This document shows positions 23,424 through 30,734 of a DNA stretch of 50,271 bases, piece by piece. This stretch comes from an uncultured Saprospirales bacterium (GTDB lineage Bacteria; Bacteroidota; Bacteroidia; Chitinophagales; Saprospiraceae). Within the stretch, counting starts at the first letter, position 1, and the number at the start of each line of letters is the position of its first letter. A model generated the notes under the pieces. That model had not been told where the DNA came from. It worked only from the letters and a program-made list of their open reading frames with translations, and ran no database searches. Made by a program: the position numbers and the translations under genes. The stretch lies in the NCBI GenBank assembly GCA_937864265.1, contig CALMIR010000156.1:1-50271 (forward strand), in the 5' to 3' direction.

Positions 23424-24692
23424 CTAAAGTATTGCCCCTCCCCCCGCCATACGTTCATACCGGATCAACGCTTCTGGTACCGATTGCCTATTCCATACCG
23501 AATGCAGCGCCAGCGCAGCACCTAGCGCCGTAGCCTGGGCTACCTCGGCAGCAAGCACCTCCATATCCGGGAAAGCTTGAGCTAAGAGCTGCATGTAATA
23601 GCTATTTTTGGAAAAACCCCCATCTACGAAAATGCGGCGCACCGGGGATTGACCGATAGCCAGGCGCGTTGAAGCCACTTGCTTATCTACCAATTCTTGC
23701 ATAAAACTTTTGTAGGCTTCAACTGCGACAGGGTGGGCTTTTTCCTCTTCCCAATCAGGTGATTTGAAAAAATCAGGTGACGATAGGCCATATTCCGAAG
23801 CCAGTTGTTTGATACGGGTATCGTATTCGTGGCCACCAAAAAAGCGGGCAGCTTTGACCGGTTTCCCTTCAAAAGTGAGGTAACACAAGCAGTCTTGAGC
23901 CAGCTCTTCGGCGCTAAGCGCTTCGGTATTGAAAGGATTCAAACTGATGCACCAGGTACCGGTAGAAATCAATACAAAAGGTTGTTGAAAGCAAGCCAGG
24001 TAAGGAATCAGGGCGGCAGAGCTGTCGTGCAAGCCAATGCCATTGGTGGATAGACTTTGTTGGGACTGGGTTTGAATGGGCGGAAATTTTTCCGCTAACC
24101 CTTCCGCTTTCACCCAATTGTGGTAATCGTTTTTTTGAAAATCCCAAAGCATGGTATGGCAACCCAGGCTGGTCATTTCACAGCACAACGAGCCACCCAA
24201 TAGCAATGCAACCCACTGTGGCAGGTGCAGCGAGTATTTAATTTGCTGAAAAACATGCGGCTTATGGTGTTTCAACCAGAGCAATTGCAGGCCGGAATTG
24301 AGATGCCCCAACAGCGGAGAGGCGGTTTCGAGGGATAGTTTTTCCACGCCGCCGTACTGTGCTAAGAACCAGTCCTGTAAATCCGCAGGAAATGGTTTGA
24401 GGTAGTTGTACAGGGGGGTAACAGGCTGTAGCTCGGCATCCAGATGCACCAAACTCGCCCCGTAGGTGGTACAGTTAACCGCTTTGATGTGAAAACGGGA
24501 ATCCCTTTGCAATTCCCGAGCTGTTTGCTGTACCCAGCTTTTCAAACGGTCGATGTCCTCGCCCGCATGGCCGTCATCATCGATGGTTTCGAAAAATTGG
24601 CTGGTGCTTTCAAAAACGATCTGATAGCGCTCGTCGAAGACGAAGACTTTCTTATTTGTTTTACCGATGTCGAATACCAGGCAATGGTTCAT
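23424..24692 (-). CDS. rhaB: FGGY-family sugar kinase, probably L-rhamnulokinase
   Basis: The 422-residue protein belongs to the FGGY carbohydrate kinases. The N-terminal phosphate motif is VFDIGKTNKKVFVFD (residues 6-20), the sugar-side region includes NCTTYGASLVHLD, the conserved GLHDSSAALIPYL gives the catalytic Asp, and LISTGTWCISLNPF and IFVDGGFSKNSYY are the ATPase-fold motifs of the second half. It is slightly shorter than the usual 450-490 residues. The enzyme would phosphorylate L-rhamnulose to L-rhamnulose 1-phosphate with ATP. The assignment to rhamnulose rather than fuculose rests on the neighbours: it follows the isomerase gene after 3 bp and is the last clear gene of the rhamnose operon. 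Confidence 0.82.
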   Translation of the reverse strand: MNHCLVFDIGKTNKKVFVFDERYQIVFESTSQFFETIDDDGHAGEDIDRLKSWVQQTARELQRDSRFHIKAVNCTTYGASLVHLDAELQPVTPLYNYLKPFPADLQDWFLAQYGGVEKLSLETASPLLGHLNSGLQLLWLKHHKPHVFQQIKYSLHLPQWVALLLGGSLCCEMTSLGCHTMLWDFQKNDYHNWVKAEGLAEKFPPIQTQSQQSLSTNGIGLHDSSAALIPYLACFQQPFVLISTGTWCISLNPFNTEALSAEELAQDCLCYLTFEGKPVKAARFFGGHEYDTRIKQLASEYGLSSPDFFKSPDWEEEKAHPVAVEAYKSFMQELVDKQVASTRLAIGQSPVRRIFVDGGFSKNSYYMQLLAQAFPDMEVLAAEVAQATALGAALALHSVWNRQSVPEALIRYERMAGGGAIL

Positions 24693-24695
24693 AAT

Positions 24696-25979
24696 TTACA
24701 ATCCTGTCGCTACGCTTTTAGTCCCCCTTTTCTCAATCAAACGTTCCCTGATTTTCAGGCGACGGAAAACCCTAATGGGATCCATCGCAGCGCCTGATTG
24801 CCGCATGGCTTCCACTACTAAGGGGCGCACATCCGTGGCAAAGGCATCCCGCAGCAGTTCTTCAGCAGCAACAACATCGTTGCTTTCCTGCGCTTGGTAC
24901 AAACTTTCTCGATCCACCAAAAGGGCTTTGGCATAGGCGCAAAGGATATTTTGAACGCTTTGGAGCAAATCTTCCAGAGAATCCTTGGTATTGTGACTGG
25001 CATCGATCATCCAAGCCAGCGGCGGATTTTTCACCTGAGGGTCGTTCATCGCATCCACCAACTCCTGGAAAATCAGGAACAATTGGTAGGGCTTGATGCT
25101 GCCTGTTGTCAGGTCATCGTCGCCATACATCGAGCCATTGAAGTGAAAGCCCCCCAATCTGCCAAAATGCATCAGTCGAGCCACAATCTGCTCAATATTG
25201 GTGTTGGGTAGGTGATGCCCGAGATCAACCAATACTTGTGACCGATTGCCCAAATAATGGCACAGGGAAAGCGAGGTGCCCCAGTCGGGAATCACCATGG
25301 AATAAAAATTCGGTTCGTAAGGCTTGTACTCCAATAACAAAGTCCAATCCTCCGGCATTTTTTGATAAATATCGGCCAAGGCTTCGGCGGTGCGCTGCCA
25401 GGCCCTGCGGAAATGCTGTTGCCCGGGAAAGTTTGAACCATCGGCCAACCAAACCGTCAGCACTTTGGCATCTAGTGATTGGCCATATCGTATGCACTCG
25501 ATATTGTGTTCAATAGCCTGCTGTCGGGTAGCGGCATCTGTGTGAGCCAAAGAGCCAAACTTGTACGAATAGGTTTGATCCGCCTGATCCTGAAAGGTAT
25601 TGGAATTGACGGAATCAATGCTCAAGCCTTGCTCAGCCAACATTTGCTTCAAAGCCAGTGTATCCTCCGGTATATCCCAGGGAATGTGCAGGGAAATAGC
25701 GTTGGAAGACCGATTCAAGGCATGCAAGAGTCCGACGTCCTCTATTTTTTCTTCCAAGTTGCGGGGTTCGCCGCCACGGGGAAAGCGTCCAAACCGCGTG
25801 CCGCCCGTGCCCAAGGCCCAAGAAGGAATAGCGACTTGAAAAGCCTTTATTTTTTCCAAAACAGCAGCAACTTCTATGCCCTTTCTGTTCAACAGTTCGG
25901 CTATATATTGAAAGCCCGTATCGTGCAAAGTCAATTTTTGCCGATTGTCTTCTTGGATTTGATCTTGTATGAAATTCAT
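24696..25979 (-). CDS. rhaI: L-rhamnose isomerase (RhaI-type TIM barrel)
   Basis: The 427-residue sugar isomerase is of the type found in Pseudomonas stutzeri and Bacteroidota, distinct from the E. coli RhaA sequence type. Metal- and substrate-binding segments are visible: SLHIPWD near residue 98, LLLEYKPYEPNFY (metal Glu), VLVDLGHHLPNTN (metal Asp and a His), GFHFNGSMYGDDDL (metal His, Asp) and WMIDASHNTKD (metal Asp). It converts L-rhamnose to L-rhamnulose in the cytoplasm. It ends 3 bp before the kinase gene and begins 33 bp after the aldolase-dehydrogenase gene, so the three are clearly one operon. Some members of this family act on other 6-deoxy sugars too, but the context settles the main role. 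Confidence 0.87.
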   Translation of the reverse strand: MNFIQDQIQEDNRQKLTLHDTGFQYIAELLNRKGIEVAAVLEKIKAFQVAIPSWALGTGGTRFGRFPRGGEPRNLEEKIEDVGLLHALNRSSNAISLHIPWDIPEDTLALKQMLAEQGLSIDSVNSNTFQDQADQTYSYKFGSLAHTDAATRQQAIEHNIECIRYGQSLDAKVLTVWLADGSNFPGQQHFRRAWQRTAEALADIYQKMPEDWTLLLEYKPYEPNFYSMVIPDWGTSLSLCHYLGNRSQVLVDLGHHLPNTNIEQIVARLMHFGRLGGFHFNGSMYGDDDLTTGSIKPYQLFLIFQELVDAMNDPQVKNPPLAWMIDASHNTKDSLEDLLQSVQNILCAYAKALLVDRESLYQAQESNDVVAAEELLRDAFATDVRPLVVEAMRQSGAAMDPIRVFRRLKIRERLIEKRGTKSVATGL

Positions 25980-26012
25980 AACATGCCTACTATAATGGTG
26001 TTGTTGAACGAT

Positions 26013-28118
26013 TTACCTCAAAAAGCCCATAGCCACACCGCCGTCCACGTTGAGGGCATTGCCCGTTGACTTGTTCAAAAGCCCACTGACTAAAACAAAT
26101 ACAGCATTGGCAATATCGTCTGGCAAAATAATTGCTCCAAGCAGGGTGCGTTTGGCGTAAAAAGCGGGCAATTCTTCCACGCTTACCCCGTAGGCTTTAG
26201 CGCGGCCTTCAGCCCAACCACCTGCCCAAATATTAGAACCTGCAATAACGGCATCGGGATTGACCATGTTGACGCGAATGTGATCACCACCCAATTCGGC
26301 TGCCAGCAGACGGGTCATGTGGGCTTGGGCCGCTTTTGCAGCGCCGTATCCGACGTTATTCGGCCCAGCTACTACGGCATTTTTGCTCACAATATTCACC
26401 ACATCGCCGCCGAAGCCCTGTTTGCGCATAACGGCTACGCCAGCTTGGCTCACCAGGAACTGCCCTTTGACGAGTATGTTCTGCAATTTATCCCAATCGC
26501 TGAGGCTGTGTTCTAATAGGCCTTTTGATATGCTGATACCCGCGTTGCTTACAACGACATCCACCCCGCCAAATGCCAGACAAGCGGCATCAAATGCGGC
26601 AGCTACCGCATCGGCGTCTGTTACATTCAAAGGCGTTGTTGACACGCTGTCTTTGCCGAAAGTTTTCACAAACTCCGCTTTGGCATCCTCCAAACGCTGC
26701 TCGTCTATATCGTTCAACACCACACAAGCGCCCTCAGTAGCTAGTTTTTTAGCAGTTGCCAAGCCAATGCCGCCGCCGCTGCCCGTTACCAAAGCGACAC
26801 GACCAGAAAGTGGTTTGGGTTTGGGCATGCGCTGTAGTTTGGCCTCTTCCAAGAGCCAGTATTCGATGTTGAAAGCTTCCTGCCGAGGTAAGGCCGTATA
26901 TTCCGTAATGGCTTCCGATCCCCGCATTACATTGATGGCATTGATGTAAAATTCGGCAGCCACCCGGGCGGTTTGCTTGTCTTTGGCAAAGGTGAACATG
27001 CCCACCCCCGGATAGAGCATCACCACCGGATTAGGGTCGCGCATCGCGGGTGAATGGGGGTGTTTGCACGTATCGTAATAAGCAGCATACTCCGCCCGGT
27101 ACTGTTCAAAGGCCGGTTGTAGCGCTTTTTTAACCTCCTCCACATCCGCCAAATTGGCATCCGATGCCATAGACAAGACCAGCGGTTGGATCTTTGTTCT
27201 TAAAAAGTGATCGGGGCAACTGGTACCCAATGGCGCCAATTTGGCCAGGTCATTGGAATTGATGAATTCCAATACCCGCGCATCATCGGTAAAATGGCCG
27301 ATCATCATCCGCTCGCTGGAGCAAAAACCCCGCAAAACAGGGGCAATCGCCGCAGCTTGCTTTTTGCGCGCACCTGCGTCCATGCTCTGCACCTTAGCAC
27401 CACCAAACACTGGCCGTTTTTTGCCTAAATGCCGTTCGATGTAAGCGCTAGCCTGCTCAATGACCTCCAGACTGTTCAAATAACAGGCTTTGGATGTGTC
27501 GCCCCAGGTAAATAAGCCGTGTCCGCCCAATACGATACCGCGGATACCCGGATTTTCAGCGAGGCATTTTTCCAACTGCAAGCCCAAGTCAAAACCGGGC
27601 CTTTGCCAGGGCACCCAGCCCATGGTGTCGCCCCATATCTCGCGGGTAACGGCCGGACTGTCTTTTGCAGCAGCTATGGCAATGACAGCATCGGGGTGCA
27701 AATGGTCGATGTGTTTAAAAGGGAGTAGCCCATGCAAAGGGGTATCAATGCTGGGCGCGGCACTGTCCAAATCGAACAAGCAGTGCAACTGTAAACCCAC
27801 GATTTCATCTTCAAATTCGATGCCTCGATATCGGTTTTTCAACTGCTGTAGCTTTTCGACGTATAATCCGGCGATGCCCTTCCGAGTTAAAGTACCGATG
27901 TCGCCTCCTGAGCCTTTGACCCACATCACTTCTACCTCTTTTCCGGAAAGCGGGTCTTTTTCAATGGTTTTACAAGAAGTATTTCCTCCACCGTAATTGG
28001 TAATGCGGAGATCCGCTCCCAAGATGTTGGAGCGGTATAGAAAAAGCGCAATTTGGTCGTCGCCCAGGGATGCCGCTTTGGCATCGTCCCACAAATAATT
28101 GACGTGATTGAAATTCAT
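26013..28118 (-). CDS. rhaD: Bifunctional rhamnulose-1-phosphate aldolase / lactaldehyde dehydrogenase
   Basis: The 701-residue fusion is known in Bacteroidota, Bacilli and others. Residues about 1-400 are a class II (zinc) aldolase: PLHGLLPFKHIDHLHPDAV carries zinc-ligand histidines, and VLGGHGLFTWG is the other conserved His motif. Residues about 435-701 are a short-chain dehydrogenase: VALVTGSGGGIGLATAKKLA is the NAD-binding TGxxxGIG motif, VVVSNAGIS the NAG motif and VGYGAAKAAQ the YxxxK catalytic pair. The first half cleaves L-rhamnulose 1-phosphate to DHAP and L-lactaldehyde, and the second oxidises lactaldehyde to L-lactate with NAD. Placing both in one protein limits release of the reactive aldehyde. 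It lies 46 bp after the lactate dehydrogenase gene, which takes the next step. Confidence 0.9.
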   Translation of the reverse strand: MNFNHVNYLWDDAKAASLGDDQIALFLYRSNILGADLRITNYGGGNTSCKTIEKDPLSGKEVEVMWVKGSGGDIGTLTRKGIAGLYVEKLQQLKNRYRGIEFEDEIVGLQLHCLFDLDSAAPSIDTPLHGLLPFKHIDHLHPDAVIAIAAAKDSPAVTREIWGDTMGWVPWQRPGFDLGLQLEKCLAENPGIRGIVLGGHGLFTWGDTSKACYLNSLEVIEQASAYIERHLGKKRPVFGGAKVQSMDAGARKKQAAAIAPVLRGFCSSERMMIGHFTDDARVLEFINSNDLAKLAPLGTSCPDHFLRTKIQPLVLSMASDANLADVEEVKKALQPAFEQYRAEYAAYYDTCKHPHSPAMRDPNPVVMLYPGVGMFTFAKDKQTARVAAEFYINAINVMRGSEAITEYTALPRQEAFNIEYWLLEEAKLQRMPKPKPLSGRVALVTGSGGGIGLATAKKLATEGACVVLNDIDEQRLEDAKAEFVKTFGKDSVSTTPLNVTDADAVAAAFDAACLAFGGVDVVVSNAGISISKGLLEHSLSDWDKLQNILVKGQFLVSQAGVAVMRKQGFGGDVVNIVSKNAVVAGPNNVGYGAAKAAQAHMTRLLAAELGGDHIRVNMVNPDAVIAGSNIWAGGWAEGRAKAYGVSVEELPAFYAKRTLLGAIILPDDIANAVFVLVSGLLNKSTGNALNVDGGVAMGFLR

Positions 28119-28164
28119 TTTTTTTATTGGTTTACCGAGTAAATGCTGGAATTGATTTTGTGAT

Positions 28165-29304
28165 TTACTCGGATGGTTTTATCAAGTGGTTCGTCAAGTC
28201 CCCTACCCTTTCGCAACAGACTTGTTCCAAGACTTGCTGCAATTGTTTTTTCAAAATACTGGCCACATGATCGCCCCCGGCAGCGCCCATGGCCGCCACC
28301 CCGTACATGAAGGACCGTCCCAGAAAGGTAAATTCCGCACCTGAAGCCAGCGACCTGGCCACATCCACCCCCGAACGGATGCCGCTGTCGAGCATGATCT
28401 TTATTTTTCCAGTATGGTTTTCCACAATGGGTGCCATGGATTTGATGCTGGACTGTCCGGCATCGAGTTGCCGACCGCCGTGATTGGACACGATGATACC
28501 GTCAAAACCCAGGCGAATGGCCATTTCGGTATCTTCTGCGCTGGCAACCCCTTTGAGCACCAGTTTGCCCTTCCAGCGGTCGCGAATGGGGGCAATTTTT
28601 GCTTCACTGAGCCTGCCTGAAAAGGTTTGGTTCATGTATTGCCCCAGTTGCCCCATGTCCATCCCTTTGGGCATGTACTTCTTGAGGTTGGCAAATTCGG
28701 GTTGCCCATGAAAAAGTGTCCGCAAAGCCCAGTTGGGTTTACCCAAAATCTGGATCATATTGGACAGGGTCATTTTCGGAGGCATAGCCAGTCCGTTGCG
28801 GATATCGCGAGGTCGGTAGCCAAATGTCGGCACATCGCACAATACACAAAGTACCTCGCAGCCGGCTGCTTCTGCCCGATCGAGCAAATCATCCCGCAGG
28901 GCATTTTCAGTAGGATGGTACAATTGGAACCAGAATCGACCATCAGTGATTTTGCCAATGGTTTCAATACTGGCCGTGGTGACCGTACTGAGTACAAAAG
29001 GGATATTGTGTTGCACCGCGGCTTTCGCCAAAATTTCCGGTGCACCCGGCCACATCAACCCTTGCAACCCAATAGGTGCAATGCCAAAAGGCGCGTCGTA
29101 GGTTTTTCCGAAAAGCTCCGTTTTCAAACTGGAGGCATTGTGTCCCCTCAGGTAATACGGCTTCAATTCGATTTCCCGAATCTCAGACGTGTTTTTGTGC
29201 AAATTCACATCTTCGTTGCAACCTCCATCAAGGTATTCAAAAGCAAACCGGGGAATGCGCTCTTTGGCTCGCTGTCGGAGATTTTCTATGGCGGGATATT
29301 TCAT
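28165..29304 (-). CDS. lldD: FMN-dependent L-lactate dehydrogenase (alpha-hydroxy-acid oxidising family)
   Basis: The 379-residue protein is a flavin TIM barrel of the glycolate oxidase / L-lactate dehydrogenase family. Family motifs are RIPRFAFEYLDGG (about 17-29), PFGIAPIGLQGLMWPG, PFVLSTVTTASIE, FWFQLYHP, LVLKGVASAED (flavin-binding Lys), GIIVSNHGGRQLD (the catalytic His) and IMLDSGIRSGVDV. No signal peptide is present, so it works at the inner face of the membrane, passing electrons to quinone. In this operon it would turn the L-lactate made by the fused aldolase-dehydrogenase into pyruvate. The gene starts 12 bp after the permease gene. An L-lactate oxidase is less likely in this setting, but sequence alone does not exclude it. 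Confidence 0.85.
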   Translation of the reverse strand: MKYPAIENLRQRAKERIPRFAFEYLDGGCNEDVNLHKNTSEIREIELKPYYLRGHNASSLKTELFGKTYDAPFGIAPIGLQGLMWPGAPEILAKAAVQHNIPFVLSTVTTASIETIGKITDGRFWFQLYHPTENALRDDLLDRAEAAGCEVLCVLCDVPTFGYRPRDIRNGLAMPPKMTLSNMIQILGKPNWALRTLFHGQPEFANLKKYMPKGMDMGQLGQYMNQTFSGRLSEAKIAPIRDRWKGKLVLKGVASAEDTEMAIRLGFDGIIVSNHGGRQLDAGQSSIKSMAPIVENHTGKIKIMLDSGIRSGVDVARSLASGAEFTFLGRSFMYGVAAMGAAGGDHVASILKKQLQQVLEQVCCERVGDLTNHLIKPSE

Positions 29305-29316
29305 AACTGTATTTTT

Positions 29317-30708
29317 TCAGGACTGTTTTTGTAAACCTTTGCTCAAGAGCAGATAAAGCAGGCCACATCCCAACCAGGCAGGAAACGTCAAAAAAGACAG
29401 AAATATACCTTGCGATTGGGATAGGTAAAAAAACAAGCCACCACTGAGTACCCACGCCAGTAGCACGGCCATATTGAAAGTCGAGCCGGAATGCTCTGCA
29501 TAATTTCTAATCATCCCTACTCTATCTGCGAAATAATGCTCAAACACGATGATCGCTCCAACCGGTGCCAGGATAAATCCATACACGGCCACAAAATCCA
29601 ACAACTTCATGGCGAAAGCTGGGAATAAGCCTGCAATGGTAGCCAGCGAACCAGCCACTACGGTTACCCAAAAGGTACTCGCTTTGGGCATGATCGCCTG
29701 AAAGGCCAGGCCGGAGCGATAGATAGTCGGATTGGCCGTCGTCCACCCCGCTAAAATGACCGTGAGGATGCCAAAAACACCGATGGCATTATACGCCAGC
29801 GGGCCGGGTGCTACGGATGGAGCATTTCCCTGAGCCAGAATAGCAACTGCTTCCGGTGTTTTTAAATAAGCGGCATACAACAACGCCGCAGCAATCCAAG
29901 CCATATAATGCCCAACATACATACCTGCTGCGGTAGTCCAACCTGCATTCGGGCTTTTGGCGTAGCGGAAAACCGATAGGTCGCTCATCCCTATGTGCAT
30001 CGCGGCGTTGCAAAACCAAGACCAGATGACGACATGCCAAAAGGTGTATTTGATCTGTCCGGGAAACGGCTCACTGCCTTCGCCCCAAATGTTCCAAAAA
30101 TCACTGAAGTTTTTTACATCCAATTGCCCCAAAGCGGAAATTCCGGCCACCAAAAATCCGGTAACGATAATGGGCGACATCACATTGGCCGCTTTGGTAA
30201 CTGTTTGGAAGCCTTTAGCAGCAATGAAGGTAAACAGCCCTCCCAATATCAGTACAATGAGCACCCAAGTAATGCCGTTGGGCATGGTATCCGTCAGCTT
30301 GGGCATTTCCATGTTGAATGGAATTCCCACTGCGGTTGCCGAAACGGTGATCATGCTACCGGCAAGAAAACAAAAGAGTACTCCATTGGCCAAATTGTAG
30401 AGGGTGACCAGATTTTTTCCGCAAATTTTTTCCAGTTGAAAATAAAGCGTCAGCCGGTATTTTGTGGCCAACTCAGCCGTTAAAAAACGCCAACTGAGCA
30501 CCGCCAGGAAATTGCCAATCAGCAAGCCCACAATCAAATCGAAAGCACTTACGCCCGCGGTCAGAAATAGCGGCCCGATCACGAATTCCGTTCCGGCAGC
30601 GTGTTCTCCGGCGTACATAGCCAAAAAACTTTTCCACCCTTTCCAATGCGAGGCAGGTACGGGCTCCCGTTCAAATTCCTCTGTTTGCAGTTGCTTTTCG
30701 TTTTGCAT
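29317..30708 (-). CDS. NCS1-type (purine-cytosine permease-like) transporter of the rhamnose operon
   Basis: The 463-residue membrane protein has about 12 hydrophobic segments and the look of the nucleobase:cation symporter-1 family: a soluble N-terminus, then GWKSFLAMYAGEHAAGTEFV, AFDLIVGLLIGNFLAVLSW, the long TITVSATAVGIPF region, and IGMSDLSVFRYAKSPNAGW, which resembles the cytosine permease DxxRYA motif. The typical substrates of the family are nucleobases and related vitamins. Here the gene lies 26 bp after the esterase-GH3 gene and 12 bp before the lactate dehydrogenase gene, inside the rhamnose operon, and no other inner-membrane sugar transporter is present. I infer that it imports L-rhamnose, a rhamnoside or the aglycone. 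Family membership is fairly sure; substrate is inference. Confidence 0.8.
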   Translation of the reverse strand: MQNEKQLQTEEFEREPVPASHWKGWKSFLAMYAGEHAAGTEFVIGPLFLTAGVSAFDLIVGLLIGNFLAVLSWRFLTAELATKYRLTLYFQLEKICGKNLVTLYNLANGVLFCFLAGSMITVSATAVGIPFNMEMPKLTDTMPNGITWVLIVLILGGLFTFIAAKGFQTVTKAANVMSPIIVTGFLVAGISALGQLDVKNFSDFWNIWGEGSEPFPGQIKYTFWHVVIWSWFCNAAMHIGMSDLSVFRYAKSPNAGWTTAAGMYVGHYMAWIAAALLYAAYLKTPEAVAILAQGNAPSVAPGPLAYNAIGVFGILTVILAGWTTANPTIYRSGLAFQAIMPKASTFWVTVVAGSLATIAGLFPAFAMKLLDFVAVYGFILAPVGAIIVFEHYFADRVGMIRNYAEHSGSTFNMAVLLAWVLSGGLFFYLSQSQGIFLSFLTFPAWLGCGLLYLLLSKGLQKQS

Positions 30709-30734
30709 GATGAATTGGTTGAAATAAAGGGTTG

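Noticed and set aside
26317-26949. A 210-codon plus-strand open frame inside the aldolase-dehydrogenase gene
   Set aside because: It is antisense to a well-supported gene, and its Ala/Pro/Thr-rich peptide has no recognisable motif.
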